Shown: positions 45,029 to 54,317, counted from the first letter of the stretch. The stretch: 64,000 bases of DNA from Mitsuokella multacida DSM 20544 (GCF_000155955.1 NZ_GG697141.2:1264588-1328587); one strand, 5' to 3'. Made by a program: numbers and translations. The notes: generated by a model not told the origin, from the sequence alone.

Positions 45029-45057
45029 ATTATACAGCGGTGGTGTATATGCGTCAA
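45029..45057 (-). promoter_or_regulatory. Consensus promoter of the leftward small RNA
   Basis: TTGACG (45052-45057), 17 bp, TATAAT (45029-45034) on the minus strand, the same hexamers and spacing as the antisense promoter at 694-722. No protein gene follows on that strand. Confidence 0.82.
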
Positions 45058-45076
45058 TCCTAGAGGGGGCGGGCAG

Positions 45077-45361
45077 ATGGATTTGCCGGAGAAGATACGC
45101 AAGGGCATCGTTGAGTTGGCAGAGAGGCATCGTGTTCGCAAGGTCATTCTCTTTGGCTCACGAGCACGTGGGGACAATTGGGAGCGTAGCGATGTCGATC
45201 TCGCGGCGACTGGCGGGGATGTCGTCCGCTTTGCGCTGGACGTCGACGAGGTCATCCCGACGCTCTTGATGTTCGATGTCGTGAACTTAGATGAGCCTGT
45301 GCAGCAGGAACTGCTGGATTCAATCAAGAGAGAGGGGGTCGTGCTCTATGAAAAAATATGA
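45077..45361 (+). CDS. mntA: MntA-type minimal nucleotidyltransferase antitoxin
   Basis: 94 residues. FGSRARGDNWERSDVDLA carries GSX10DXD (G27-S28, D39, D41), the motif of MNT antitoxins that inactivate their HEPN partner by polyAMPylation. The start ATG 45077 follows GAGGGGG. The gene overlaps the HEPN gene by 14 bp. The third acidic residue, in MFDVVNL, is also visible. Together they form a type VII toxin-antitoxin pair; the family knowledge comes from MntA/HepT of Shewanella. Confidence 0.9.
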   Translation: MDLPEKIRKGIVELAERHRVRKVILFGSRARGDNWERSDVDLAATGGDVVRFALDVDEVIPTLLMFDVVNLDEPVQQELLDSIKREGVVLYEKI

Positions 45362-45737
45362 TAATTTTTGCCGCGCACTCCACAACCTGAAAGAGATTGA
45401 GTCGAGGCAGCCGCCTTATGATATCATCACGCAGACCGGTATGGTGTCTTTGTTCGAGATTTGCTTTGAGCAATCCTGGAAGGCAATGAAGGAACTGCTG
45501 GAATACTCTGGATACAGTGAGCACAAGATTGGTTCCCCGCGCGCTATCATCAAGATGGCCTATCAGGCGGGCATGATCCAGGATGAGGACGTCTGGGTCG
45601 ATGCGCTCCACGACCGCAATAATGTCGCGCATTCGTACAACGAGGCAATTGCGCTGTCCATCATCCGCGCGAGCAAGGAACGCTACATTGCGATGTTCGA
45701 AGCCTTGCAGCAGGAGTTGGCACAGAACTGGCTTTGA
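45348..45737 (+). CDS. hepT: HepT-type HEPN RNase toxin (HI0074 family)
   Basis: 129 residues, all-helical. DRNNVAHSY is the catalytic RX4HXY motif (R90, H95, Y97) of HEPN RNases; the Tyr is the residue AMPylated by MntA in characterised pairs. The N-terminal half (FCRALHNLKEI...FEQSWKAMKELLEYSGY) matches the nucleotidyltransferase-substrate-binding HI0074 subfamily. ATG 45348 lies inside mntA. A long hairpin terminator follows. Confidence 0.9.
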   Translation: MKKYDNFCRALHNLKEIESRQPPYDIITQTGMVSLFEICFEQSWKAMKELLEYSGYSEHKIGSPRAIIKMAYQAGMIQDEDVWVDALHDRNNVAHSYNEAIALSIIRASKERYIAMFEALQQELAQNWL

Positions 45738-45751
45738 TTTTGCTGACAAAA

Positions 45752-45787
45752 AACGGCTGCCTGAATCTGAGATTCAGGCAGCCGTTG
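45752..45787 (+). terminator. Terminator of the MntA/HepT operon
   Basis: A perfect 16-bp stem (45752-45767 with 45771-45786) with loop TGA. The T tract is weak on the plus strand and A-rich upstream, so it may also serve the leftward tRNA. Confidence 0.8.
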
Positions 45788-45796
45788 TATTTCATA

Positions 45797-45870
45797 TGGA
45801 GCGGGCAAGCGGAATCGAACCGCCCTCTAAAGCTTGGGAAGCTTCCATTCTACCGATGAACTATGCCCGC
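45797..45870 (-). tRNA. tRNA-Gly (CCC anticodon)
   Basis: On the minus strand a full cloverleaf: acceptor GCGGGCA/TGCCCGC, D arm with ATCGGTAGA, anticodon loop TTCCCAA (CCC), T loop TTCGATT, and an encoded CCA end. Length is 74 nt including CCA. Confidence 0.96.
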
Positions 45871-45894
45871 GTCATTGCTGACTTAAATATTCTA

Positions 45895-46557
45895 TCATTT
45901 TTTGCTCATTTTGGCAAGGCTGTCTTTGAGGGCGGAGATGGTGGGCAGGATGGCGATATGGGGGTAGCGGGCGAAGGCCGCGGCGCTGGTGGTGCCGGTG
46001 GTGACGGCGAGGAAGTCGACGCCGGCGTTCTGGGCGGTCTCAGCGTCGATGTAGCTGTCGCCCGTGTAGAGGACGTCGGCTTTCGCTGCGTGGAAGTGGT
46101 CAATGGCGCGCAAGAGGCCCGTCGGCTCTGGCTTATGGCTCTTGACGTTGTCGCTGCCGATAATGAGGTCGATGAGCTCGGGCACGTGGTCGACATCGAA
46201 TTTCTCCTGGATGCGGCGGTGCGTCTTGTTGGAGATGATGCCGACTTTTGCGCCGGTGGCCTTGATGGCGCGCAGGGTTTCGACGGCGCCGGGGAAGAAG
46301 GTCGTGCCGGGCGTCATGTAGCGGTCGGCCTCGGGGCGGTAAGCGTCGACGAAGCGCTCGGCTTCGGCGTCGTCCGCGGTGCCGACGATGCGCTTGACGG
46401 CCTCGACCATGGGCAGGCCGATGGTCTTCTTGATGCGCTCGTCGGGCACATCGGGATAGCCGAGCTTCTGCAAGGTGATGTGGAAGCACTTGACGATGGC
46501 GGGCTCGGAGTTGACGAGCGTGTAGTCGAAATCGAAGAGGTAAAGACGATAATCCAA
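45895..46557 (-). CDS. HAD hydrolase, phosphoglycolate phosphatase/PpaX-like
   Basis: A 220-residue cytosolic phosphatase. LFDFDYTLVNS is the DxD nucleophile motif (a Tyr replaces the usual Gly after the second Asp), IISNKTHRR motif II, HKPEPTG the lysine motif, and YTGDSYIDAETA motif IV. The likely start is TTG 46557, eight bases after AAGGAG; a GTG at 46566 abuts the SD. It lies 24 bp downstream of tRNA-Gly on the same strand. Substrate is unknown; phosphoglycolate or pyrophosphate are typical. Confidence 0.85.
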   Translation of the reverse strand: MDYRLYLFDFDYTLVNSEPAIVKCFHITLQKLGYPDVPDERIKKTIGLPMVEAVKRIVGTADDAEAERFVDAYRPEADRYMTPGTTFFPGAVETLRAIKATGAKVGIISNKTHRRIQEKFDVDHVPELIDLIIGSDNVKSHKPEPTGLLRAIDHFHAAKADVLYTGDSYIDAETAQNAGVDFLAVTTGTTSAAAFARYPHIAILPTISALKDSLAKMSKK

Positions 46558-46700
46558 GGATAGCACTCCTTCCGCGTGGACAATCAGCGTGATTTTTTGG
46601 TACTCTGTTTATGATAGCACACATTTCAGTTGAAGAAAATGTGCAGATACCGTAGAATAGAATGGTAAGACCAGCTCCAAACGAAGGGAAGTTGAAATAG

Positions 46701-47360
46701 ATGAAACATGTCGTCGTAGACCTGGAGATGAATCCGGTCAGCCGGGAGTTCCGCGAGGTGCGCCGCAAGCTCAATGAGGAAGTCATCGAGATCGGTGCCG
46801 TGCGCCTCGACGAAAATTTCCAGCAGGAAGCGGAGTTTCAGTGTTACGTGAAGCCGGAGTACGGCCCCATCAAGAAGCACATCACGAGCCTGACGGGCAT
46901 CACGCAGGCGATGGTCGCTGACAAGAAGACGTATGCCGCGTGCTTCCAGGATTTTGTGGACTGGGTTGGCGAGGAAGAGACGAAGATTTACTCGTGGAGC
47001 ATGTCGGACATCAAGCAGCTGCGCAGCGAGTGCCGCTACAAGCTGCCGGATTTTGACATCGAATGGCTCAACGAGCGCTGGGTCGACCTGCAGCAGGAAT
47101 TCGATGATCGCCTGGGCCTGCACAACAGCCTCGCACTCAAGCATGCGCTCGGGGCGATGGACCACAAGTTCGAGGGCACGCAGCACACGGCGCTGGCGGA
47201 TGCGATCAACACGAGCGCCATCCTGACGCTCATGCAGGACGATGCGAAGTTCAAGGAGACGATGAAGCCGGTGCTCGAGATCCTGCAGCCGAAGGATGAC
47301 CTCTCGAGCTCCATCGGGGATCTCTGCCCAGAGCTCGCGAAACTCCAGAAGGACCTCTGA
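46701..47360 (+). CDS. 3'-5' exonuclease, DEDDh family
   Basis: 219 residues. VVVDLEMNP holds the first DxE, EVIEIGAVRLDE the EIG motif of exonuclease motif I, SWSMSDIKQLRSE motif II, and HTALADAINTSAIL motif III with His and Asp. It resembles the KapD/ERI1-like exonucleases of Gram-positive bacteria and could act on RNA or DNA ends. It is followed by pheA after 17 bp. Confidence 0.88.
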   Translation: MKHVVVDLEMNPVSREFREVRRKLNEEVIEIGAVRLDENFQQEAEFQCYVKPEYGPIKKHITSLTGITQAMVADKKTYAACFQDFVDWVGEEETKIYSWSMSDIKQLRSECRYKLPDFDIEWLNERWVDLQQEFDDRLGLHNSLALKHALGAMDHKFEGTQHTALADAINTSAILTLMQDDAKFKETMKPVLEILQPKDDLSSSIGDLCPELAKLQKDL

Positions 47361-47377
47361 GGGAAAGGATGTCGATC

Positions 47378-48232
47378 ATGAAGAAAATGGGCGTTCTTGG
47401 CCCCTTGGGCACACACAGCGAAGCTGCCGCACAGTATCTTTCGAGGCTCCTGCCGGAAAGGCCGGAGCTTCTTGTCTATCCGGATATCTTTGCGGTGATC
47501 CAGTCCGTGGAGGATGGCGAGGTGGACAGCTGCCTCGTGCCGGTGGAGAACTCGCTCGAGGGCGCGATCAATATCACGCTCGACACGCTCGCGCGCAGTG
47601 CGGACCTCTTCGTCGCGAGTGAGCTGATCTGGCCGGTTCATAACCAGCTCATGGCAAGGCCGGGCACGCAGAAGATCTGCCGCATCTACTCGCATCCGCA
47701 GCCGATCTCGCAGTGCCGCGGCTACCTGCAGCAACATTACCCGCAGGCGGAGCTGATCAAGGTGGCGAGCACGGCGCGGGCGGCTGAGATCGTCGCGCAG
47801 GAGCCGCGCGGCATGGGCGCGGCAGCCATCTGCACGGAGCGCGGTGGCGAGCTCAACGGCCTCGTCACGGTTGCGAAAGAGATCCAGGACAACATGGCGA
47901 ATGCGACGCGCTTCTTCGAGCTCTGCCGTGTGACGGCGGCGCCGCACAAGCCCGTCGGCCCTGCTGAGAAGATGCTCGTCATCTGCGAGATCGACGGCCA
48001 GAAGGCCGGCGCGCTCTACGATGTGCTCAAGGAGTTCGCGGACCGCGGCGTCAACATGACGCGCATCGAGTCGCGCCCCGCGCGCACGGAGCTCGGCGCT
48101 TACATTTTCTTCTTCGACCTCGAGGTCGCGGACAATGAGGCGGCCCTGCGCGAGGCGGTGGCGGCGGTCGCGAGGAAGAGCAAGTGGCTCAAGGACCTCG
48201 GCAGCTTCCCTGTCGTGCGAGCCAACCCCTGA
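47378..48232 (+). CDS. pheA: Prephenate dehydratase
   Basis: 284 residues; converts prephenate to phenylpyruvate in phenylalanine synthesis. The PDT domain (1-185) has [22 protein letters not shown] and the catalytic NATRFFEL. An ACT domain follows (about 195-275: [24 protein letters not shown]), the site of phenylalanine feedback. ATG 47378 is preferred over 47369 on SD spacing (AAAGGAT). Confidence 0.94.
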   Translation: MKKMGVLGPLGTHSEAAAQYLSRLLPERPELLVYPDIFAVIQSVEDGEVDSCLVPVENSLEGAINITLDTLARSADLFVASELIWPVHNQLMARPGTQKICRIYSHPQPISQCRGYLQQHYPQAELIKVASTARAAEIVAQEPRGMGAAAICTERGGELNGLVTVAKEIQDNMANATRFFELCRVTAAPHKPVGPAEKMLVICEIDGQKAGALYDVLKEFADRGVNMTRIESRPARTELGAYIFFFDLEVADNEAALREAVAAVARKSKWLKDLGSFPVVRANP

Positions 48233-48248
48233 CAAGGTTCACAAGCAT

Positions 48249-48288
48249 GCAAAAAAGGCATCTGTCGATGACAGATGCCTTTTTTTAT
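48249..48288. terminator. Bidirectional terminator between pheA and the clpX-like gene
   Basis: GGCATCTGTC (48258-48267) pairs with GACAGATGCC (48270-48279), flanked by A6 and T7. Confidence 0.9.
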
Positions 48289-48292
48289 GGTC

Positions 48293-49594
48293 TTACTTGT
48301 CGAGTGCGATGACTTCTGGCTTCTTGCCTTCGTCGATGCAGGCCTTCGTGATGATGACCTTGCGTGGCTCGTCCGACTTCGGGATGTCGTACATGACGTC
48401 GAGCATGACGTCCTCGATGATGCCCTTGAGGGAACGGGCGCCGGTCTTGCGCTCGATGGCCTTCTTGGCGACGGCGCGCAGCGCGTCCTCAGCGAACTCG
48501 AGCTTGACGTTGTCCATGGCGAGCAGCTTCTCGTACTGCTTGACCGGGGCGTTCTTCGGCTCGGTCAGGATGCGCAGCAGGGCGTCCTCGTCGAGCGTCT
48601 CGAGCGTGCAGATGATCGGCAGACGGCCGATGATCTCGGGGATGATGCCGTACTGCATGAGGTCTTCCGGGCGGACCTGATGGATGAGCTCGTCGAAGGT
48701 CGGCTTCTCGCTCTTGCTCGTGACCTCGGCGCCGAAGCCAATCGACGAGTCGGCTTTCTGGAGGCGCTTGGCGATGACATCGTCGATGCCGACGAAGGCG
48801 CCGCCGACGATGAAGAGGATGTTCTTCGTGTCGACCTTGATGGTCGGGGCCTCCGGGTGCTTGCGCTGGCCGCGCGCCGTGAACTCGACGACGTTGCCCT
48901 CGAGCATCTTGAGGAGAGCCTGCTGGACACCCTCGTGGCCCGGGTCGGCCGTGATGGAGTTGTTGGCACCGGACTTGCGGGCGATCTTGTCGAACTCATC
49001 GAGGTAGATGATGCCGTGCTCGGCCTTCTGGATGTCCTTGTCGGCCGCGTAGTAGAGGTTGCGGACGGCGACTTCGACATCGGCGCCGACGAAGCCGGCC
49101 TCCGTGAGGCTCGAGGCATCCGTGACGGCGAATGGCACGTCGAGGAGCTTCGAGAGGTGGGAGAGCAGCGCCGTCTTGCCGCAGCCGGACGGGCCGAGCA
49201 TGATGACGTTCGACTTCTCGATCTCCGTGCCGTCGTCGTTCGTGTAGCCGTACTTCATGCGCTTGTAGTGGTTGTAGACGGCGACGGAGAGGATTTTCTT
49301 CGCGCGGTCCTGGTTGATGATGTACTCATCGAGGTACTGCTTGATGATGTGCGGCTTGTTCTTCTTGAGGATCTCGTCGAGCTGGGCAGCGAAGTCTGGC
49401 GCCTGCTGTTTAGCTGTGTCCTCTTCGTGGAGCTCGATGTAGTGCGCGAGCTCCTTGATGCAGTTCTTGCAGATGCCGAAGCCCGTGGCCGGGTCGTAGA
49501 TCGGCATGTCAAGTGAGTCGTGAATCTCGACTTCGCGCTTGCAGAAGCTGCAGCGCTGTTTCATGACGGGTTCGTCTTTTTTATCGTTTGCCAT
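48293..49594 (-). CDS. ClpX-like AAA+ unfoldase, divergent
   Basis: 433 residues. An N-terminal four-Cys zinc domain (CSFCKREV...GICKNC, residues 15-46) precedes the AAA+ module: Walker A GPSGCGKT, pore loop GFVGADVE (usually GYVGxDVE), Walker [12 protein letters not shown] (usually DEIDKI), RKH-like GQRKHP, and an IGF loop (SSIGFG) for docking to ClpP. The sensor-2 segment [16 protein letters not shown] is normal. It is not beside tig or clpP, unlike the usual clpX. It could be a second ClpX or the only one, relocated. It has its own promoter (49691-49719) and a leader of about 90 nt. Confidence 0.88.
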   Translation of the reverse strand: MANDKKDEPVMKQRCSFCKREVEIHDSLDMPIYDPATGFGICKNCIKELAHYIELHEEDTAKQQAPDFAAQLDEILKKNKPHIIKQYLDEYIINQDRAKKILSVAVYNHYKRMKYGYTNDDGTEIEKSNVIMLGPSGCGKTALLSHLSKLLDVPFAVTDASSLTEAGFVGADVEVAVRNLYYAADKDIQKAEHGIIYLDEFDKIARKSGANNSITADPGHEGVQQALLKMLEGNVVEFTARGQRKHPEAPTIKVDTKNILFIVGGAFVGIDDVIAKRLQKADSSIGFGAEVTSKSEKPTFDELIHQVRPEDLMQYGIIPEIIGRLPIICTLETLDEDALLRILTEPKNAPVKQYEKLLAMDNVKLEFAEDALRAVAKKAIERKTGARSLKGIIEDVMLDVMYDIPKSDEPRKVIITKACIDEGKKPEVIALDK

Positions 49595-49690
49595 GTAGAA
49601 ACATCCTTTCTGTGTGATGTAGGTGCGGCAGATGATTCAATCTGGATTTCGTCTTGTCTTTTAGAAAGAAGTATTCCCCCTGTACACAAC

Positions 49691-49719
49691 ATTATCCTCT
49701 ATCGGGCTGTTTTTTTCAA
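49691..49719 (-). promoter_or_regulatory. Promoter of the clpX-like gene
   Basis: TTGAAA (49714-49719), 17 bp, GATAAT (49691-49696) on the minus strand; predicted leader about 90 nt. Confidence 0.7.
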
Positions 49720-49740
49720 GAGGATTTTCGCGCTGCTTCC

Positions 49741-49769
49741 TTGCAAGCGCGTGGGCTCTGTGATATAAT
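49741..49769 (+). promoter_or_regulatory. rpmE promoter
   Basis: TTGCAA (49741-49746), 17 bp, TATAAT (49764-49769); predicted start near 49776. Confidence 0.78.
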
Positions 49770-49775
49770 AGACCG

Positions 49776-49917
49776 GTAATGGACGTAGTGACGTCTGTTT
49801 CCAAGCCAAAATTGACTGGCTTTCCCCCGAAGAAGGGGAGCTAGGTCTAAACCAAGCTCGCGCATAGTGAGCTTGTATCCATTCCCAGTTCCTGGGGGGA
49901 AAGTGAGGTGTATAGAT
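49776..49917 (+). promoter_or_regulatory. Structured rpmE leader, candidate autogenous L31 control element
   Basis: About 140 nt with three local stems: GACGT/ACGTC (49782-49795), CCCC-GAAGAA-GGGG (about 49824-49838) and AAGCTC/GAGCTT (about 49854-49874). Long leaders that bind the ribosomal protein are described for rpmE in Firmicutes and other phyla. I identify this one by position and structure, not by consensus match. Confidence 0.5.
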
Positions 49918-50118
49918 ATGAAGCAGGGTATTCATCCGAAGTACTATGAAGCTACGGTAGTTTGCGGTTGCGGTAACACGTTCAAGACGGGTTCCACGAA
50001 GCCGGAGCTTCGCGTCGATGTCTGCTCCAAGTGCCATCCGTTCTTCACGGGTCGTCAGCGTGACGTACAGGCAGGCGGCCGCATCGAGAAGTTCAACAAG
50101 CGCTACGGCAAGAAATAA
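49918..50118 (+). CDS. rpmE: 50S ribosomal protein L31, zinc-binding form
   Basis: 66 residues. [22 protein letters not shown] begins the C+ type L31, and the cysteines CGC and CSKC form the zinc site, so this is the zinc-containing version, not the zinc-free YtiA type. It bridges the subunits on the 50S side. The start ATG 49918 lies seven bases after GTGAGGTG; a frame start at 49867 reads into the leader and is unlikely. Confidence 0.97.
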   Translation: MKQGIHPKYYEATVVCGCGNTFKTGSTKPELRVDVCSKCHPFFTGRQRDVQAGGRIEKFNKRYGKK

Positions 50119-50138
50119 GATGCAGCATGATGAAGCAG

Positions 50139-50167
50139 AGCAGAGCAATCTCGCTCTGCTGTTTTTG
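50139..50167 (+). terminator. Terminator after rpmE
   Basis: AGCAGAGC/GCTCTGCT (50139-50146 with 50153-50160), then GTTTTTG. Confidence 0.85.
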
Positions 50168-50260
50168 TATCTGAAGGGTTCCAGACAAAATACAGCAGGC
50201 TGCCGTAGATTATACGGTAGAAGCGAATTCTTGTTTTACATAAATAGGAGGTCCCAAATT

Positions 50261-51193
50261 ATGGGCAATCATCTAATGGTAGGCGGCCAGGCGGTCATCG
50301 AGGGCGTCATGATGCGCGGGCCGAAGCTCACGGCGACGGCGGTGCGCGACCCGAACGGGAAGATCCAGGTCGAGACGAAGGACGTCCACTCCATCTCGGA
50401 CCGCTATCCCATCCTCAAGAAGCCGATGCTGCGCGGCACGGTCTCTCTCGTAGAGTCGCTCGTCATCGGCATCCGCTCGCTCTCGTATTCGGCCAAGATG
50501 GCCGGCGAGGAGGACGAGCAGCTCTCCGACAAGGAGATGGCGGGCACGATCCTCTTCGCGCTCGTGCTCGCGAGCATCCTCTTCATTGCGATCCCGACGG
50601 GCGCGGCGCGCCTCTTCCACGTCATCACGGAGGACCCGTTCTTCCTCAATCTCATGGAGGGCTTCCTGCGCCTCGCGATCTTCCTCGGCTACATCTGGGG
50701 CATCTCGCGCATGAAGGACATCCGCCGCGTCTTCCAGTACCACGGGGCGGAGCACAAGACGATCCACTGCTATGAGGCGGGGCTGCCGCTGACGGTCGAG
50801 AACGTGCAGAAGTTCTCGCGGCTCCATCCGCGCTGCGGCACGAACTTCCTGCTGATCGTCATGCTCGTCTCGATCTTCGTCTTCGCGTTCCTCGGCTGGC
50901 CGAGCCTCGCGGAGCGCATCGCCTCGCGTATCCTGCTGCTGCCGGTCGTCGCGGGCATCTCGTATGAGATCATCCGCCTCGCGGGCCGCAGTGAGAATCC
51001 CATCATCCAGACGGCCATCAAGCCGGGCCTCTGGCTGCAGTACCTGACGACGCGCCCGCCGAAGGACGACATGGTGGCCGTGGCCATCGAGTCGCTCAAG
51101 GCCGTGCTGCCAGAAGAGGAAATCATCGAGGGGACAGTCGACTACCGCCATGCAGAGGGGCCTCTGCCGAAGCCAATCGAGATGGTTCCCTGA
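50261..51193 (+). CDS. DUF1385 membrane protein, YqhQ-like
   Basis: 310 residues. VGGQAVIEGVMMRGP at the N-terminus and FQYHGAEHKTIHCYEAG in the middle are the conserved DUF1385 segments; the latter's His and Glu cluster suggests metal binding. Four to five helices follow (about 95-235). YqhQ genes typically precede prfA and prmC in Firmicutes, as here. Function is unknown. AGGAGG lies eight bases before ATG 50261. Confidence 0.9.
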   Translation: MGNHLMVGGQAVIEGVMMRGPKLTATAVRDPNGKIQVETKDVHSISDRYPILKKPMLRGTVSLVESLVIGIRSLSYSAKMAGEEDEQLSDKEMAGTILFALVLASILFIAIPTGAARLFHVITEDPFFLNLMEGFLRLAIFLGYIWGISRMKDIRRVFQYHGAEHKTIHCYEAGLPLTVENVQKFSRLHPRCGTNFLLIVMLVSIFVFAFLGWPSLAERIASRILLLPVVAGISYEIIRLAGRSENPIIQTAIKPGLWLQYLTTRPPKDDMVAVAIESLKAVLPEEEIIEGTVDYRHAEGPLPKPIEMVP

Positions 51194-51224
51194 GTCATAT
51201 GATTACAGTTGAGAGGTGAAATCT

Positions 51225-52298
51225 GTGCTGGAGAAGCTCCAAGCCGTCGAAGATAAATACCGGGAGCTCGAGTCGCTGATCAGCGACCCCGAGACCATGG
51301 CGGACATGGCGAAGTGGCAGGCGTACACAAAGGAACACGCCGCGCTGACGCCAATCATCACGAAATTCCGGCGCTATAAAGAGGTCCTCAAGGGCATCGA
51401 GGAGGCCAAGTCGATGCTCGGCGAAGCGCTCGACCACGAGATGCACGCGTTCGTCGAGTCGGAGCTCGCGGACCTCATGGAGCAGAAGGAGGCGCTCGAC
51501 AAAGAGCTGCCGATTCTGCTGCTGCCGAAGGACCCGAATGACGAGAAGAACGTCATCGTCGAAATCCGCGGCGGTGTCGGCGGCGAGGAGGCCGCGCTGT
51601 TTGCGGGCGACCTCTTCCGCATGTACTCGCGCTACGCCGAGAAGAAGGGCTGGAAGGTTGAGCTCATGGACGCGAATGCGACGGAAATCGGCGGCTTCAA
51701 GGAAGTCACCTTCATGGTCACGGGCTACGGCGCCTACTCGTACCTCAAGTACGAGAGCGGCACGCATCGCGTCCAGCGCGTGCCCGTGACGGAGTCGGGC
51801 GGTCGCATCCACACGTCGGCGGCGACGGTCGCCGTGCTGCCGGAGGCGGAGGACGTCGATGTCGCGATCAATCCGGCAGACTTGCGCATCGACACGTACT
51901 GCGCGTCGGGCGCGGGCGGCCAGTACGTCAACCGCACGGAGACGGCCATCCGCATCACGCATCTGCCGACGGGCATCGTCGTGCAGTGCCAGGATGAGAA
52001 GTCGCAGCTCAAGAACAAGGAGAAGGCCATGAAGGTCCTGCGCGCGCGCATCCTCGACAAGGCGCGCCAGGAGCAGGAGGCAGCCGTCGCGGCGGACCGC
52101 CGGAGCCAGGTCGGCTCGGGCGACCGCAGCGAGCGCATCCGCACCTACAATTTCCCGCAGGGCCGCGTGACGGACCACCGCATCGGCCTGACGCTGCACA
52201 AGATCGACGCCATCCTCGACGGCGACCTCGATGAATTGCTCGCCGCACTCATCACGGCGGATCAGGCAGAACGATTGAAGAAGGTGAACGCAGAGTGA
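51225..52298 (+). CDS. prfA: Peptide chain release factor 1
   Basis: 357 residues; terminates translation at UAG and UAA. The codon-recognition PxT motif is PVT (in [14 protein letters not shown]), and the peptidyl-tRNA hydrolysis loop is [12 protein letters not shown] is intact; the usual His after it is Tyr. The start GTG 51225 has GAGAGG eight bases upstream. The last codons overlap prmC (GTGA), whose product methylates the GGQ glutamine. Confidence 0.96.
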   Translation: MLEKLQAVEDKYRELESLISDPETMADMAKWQAYTKEHAALTPIITKFRRYKEVLKGIEEAKSMLGEALDHEMHAFVESELADLMEQKEALDKELPILLLPKDPNDEKNVIVEIRGGVGGEEAALFAGDLFRMYSRYAEKKGWKVELMDANATEIGGFKEVTFMVTGYGAYSYLKYESGTHRVQRVPVTESGGRIHTSAATVAVLPEAEDVDVAINPADLRIDTYCASGAGGQYVNRTETAIRITHLPTGIVVQCQDEKSQLKNKEKAMKVLRARILDKARQEQEAAVAADRRSQVGSGDRSERIRTYNFPQGRVTDHRIGLTLHKIDAILDGDLDELLAALITADQAERLKKVNAE

Positions 52299-53170
52299 AC
52301 GACAAGATCTGGACCATCGGCCGCATCCTGAAGTGGACGGAGCAGTACTTCAAGGACAAGGGCATCGAATCGCCGCGCCTCGACGCGGAAGTGCTGCTCG
52401 CGCACGTGCTCGAGAAGCAGCGCATCTATCTCTACGTGCACTTCGACGAGCCGCTGCAGCCCGGGGAGCTCGCCGCTTACCGCGAGATGATCAAAAAGCG
52501 CGTCCTGCGCGTGCCCGTCGCGCAGATCCTCGGCGAGAAGGAGTTCATGGGGCTGACTTTCAAGGTCACTGCTGACACTCTCGTGCCGCGCCCCGACACC
52601 GAGATCCTCGTGCAGGCCGCCGTCGACCGCCTGAGGGCGATGGCGGGCGAGGAGCCGCTGCGCTTTGCTGACATCGGCACAGGCTCGGGGGCCATCTGCC
52701 TCTCGGTGCTGCACTATCTGTCAGGTACCGTGGCCGACACGGTCGACATCTCGCCGGCGGCGCGCGCCGTCGCGGAGGAGAATGCCGCAAGCCTCGGCCT
52801 CGCGGATCGCATCACGTTCCATACGGGCGACCTCCTGCAGCCGCTCAGTGGCATATCATTTGCCGCCATCCTGTCGAACCCGCCCTACATCCCCGAGGCC
52901 GACATCGCAAAGCTCGCACCGGAAGTGCGCCTCAAGGAGCCGCACACCGCGCTCTCTGGCGGCCAAGACGGCCTCGACTTCTACCGCCGCCTCGCCAACG
53001 AAGCCCCTGCCATGCTCGTGCCCGGCGGCTTCACCGCCTTCGAAGTCGGTATCCATCAGGCGGGTGATGTCGCCGATCTGCTCAAAGCCAACCCCCTGAT
53101 CGACCGCACCGAGATCCTGCCCGACTACGCCGGCATCGACCGCGTCGTCGTGGGCTGGCGGAAAAACTGA
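52295..53170 (+). CDS. prmC: Release factor glutamine methyltransferase
   Basis: 291 residues. An N-terminal helical domain ([15 protein letters not shown]) binds the release factor, the SAM site is [16 protein letters not shown], and the catalytic NPPYIPE motif holds the glutamine side chain. [10 protein letters not shown] is a family hallmark. The GTG start overlaps the prfA stop by four bases, coupling enzyme to substrate. Confidence 0.95.
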   Translation: MNDKIWTIGRILKWTEQYFKDKGIESPRLDAEVLLAHVLEKQRIYLYVHFDEPLQPGELAAYREMIKKRVLRVPVAQILGEKEFMGLTFKVTADTLVPRPDTEILVQAAVDRLRAMAGEEPLRFADIGTGSGAICLSVLHYLSGTVADTVDISPAARAVAEENAASLGLADRITFHTGDLLQPLSGISFAAILSNPPYIPEADIAKLAPEVRLKEPHTALSGGQDGLDFYRRLANEAPAMLVPGGFTAFEVGIHQAGDVADLLKANPLIDRTEILPDYAGIDRVVVGWRKN

Positions 53171-53203
53171 GCTTGAGATGTTGAGATAGAGAGGTAATGA
53201 TAC

Positions 53204-54262
53204 ATGCAGACAGAGATTATCACGATAACCGATGTGAAGGCGCAGCGGGAGGAGCTCGCGCGCGCGGGGAAGGTCTTGCGCGGCGGGGGACTCGTGGCGT
53301 TCCCGACGGAGACGGTCTATGGGCTCGGGGCGAACGGGCTCGATGCGGCGGCATGTGCGCGCATCTATGAGGCGAAAGGACGTCCGTCGGACAACCCGCT
53401 GATCCTGCATGTCTCGGATCGCGCGATGGTCGAGATGATCGCGGCAGAGGTCACGCCGATGGCGGAGAAACTGCTCGCGGCCTTTATGCCGGGGCCGATT
53501 ACGCTCATCCTGCGCCGCAAGGCCATTGTGCCGGACCGCATCACGGGCGGTCTCGACACGGTCGGCATCCGCATGCCGGAGCATCCGGTGGCCCGCGCGA
53601 TGATCCGCGCGGCCGGCGTGCCGATCGCCGCTCCCTCGGCCAACATCTCCGGCCGCCCGAGCCCGACGACGGCGGCCTCCGTGCTGCGCGACATGGACGG
53701 ACGCATCCCGCTGATCCTCGACGGCGGCCCGTGCCACTTCGGCGTTGAGTCGACGATCGTCGACTGCACGGGCCCCGTGGCCGTCATCCTGCGCCCCGGC
53801 GCCATCACGCGCGAGATGCTCACGGAGGTCCTCGGCGGCTGCAAGCTCGACCCCGCGCTCGTCGGTGCCGACACCGTGCCGCGCGCGCCGGGCATGAAGT
53901 ACAAGCACTACGCGCCGAAAGCCCCCTTGACGCTGCTCGAGGGCGACGCCGCGAAGATGGCCGCCGCCTTCCGCCGTCAGGTCCGCCGCCTGCAGGGTGA
54001 GGGCCACACGGTCGGCGTGCTCGCGAGCCATGAGGTCTGCGAATCCCTGCAAGACCTCGTGCCCGAGGAACTCCTCAAGGACTACGGCCCGCAGGGCGAC
54101 CTCTTGGCGATTGCCGCGCACATCTACGAGGAGCTCATCGCCTTCAACGACACGCAGGCCGACGTGCTGCTCGGCGAGGGTACGACGGAGAAAGGTCTCG
54201 GCCTCGCCATCATGAACCGCCTGCACAAGGCCAGCGCGTTCCACAGCCTCAAGATCTCCTGA
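53204..54262 (+). CDS. Threonylcarbamoyl-AMP synthase, Sua5 type
   Basis: 352 residues; makes L-threonylcarbamoyladenylate for t6A37 in ANN-decoding tRNAs. The YrdC-like domain (about 15-200) shows FPTETVYGLGANG, KGRPSDNPLILHV, and AAPSANISGRPSPT. A C-terminal Sua5 domain (about 220-350) follows after APGMKYKHYAPKAPL, so it is the longer two-domain form. It follows prmC by 33 bp and ends in a terminator. Confidence 0.94.
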   Translation: MQTEIITITDVKAQREELARAGKVLRGGGLVAFPTETVYGLGANGLDAAACARIYEAKGRPSDNPLILHVSDRAMVEMIAAEVTPMAEKLLAAFMPGPITLILRRKAIVPDRITGGLDTVGIRMPEHPVARAMIRAAGVPIAAPSANISGRPSPTTAASVLRDMDGRIPLILDGGPCHFGVESTIVDCTGPVAVILRPGAITREMLTEVLGGCKLDPALVGADTVPRAPGMKYKHYAPKAPLTLLEGDAAKMAAAFRRQVRRLQGEGHTVGVLASHEVCESLQDLVPEELLKDYGPQGDLLAIAAHIYEELIAFNDTQADVLLGEGTTEKGLGLAIMNRLHKASAFHSLKIS

Positions 54263-54271
54263 CAAAAGAAA

Positions 54272-54311
54272 AATCCCTGTCTGAGACAGATGTTTCAGAC
54301 AGGGATTCTTT
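54272..54311. terminator. Bidirectional terminator between sua5 and the leftward RNA
   Basis: AATCCCTGTCTGA (54272-54284) pairs with TCAGACAGGGATT (54295-54307). T's follow on both strands, strongest on the minus strand. Confidence 0.85.
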
Positions 54312-54317
54312 ATGTTG

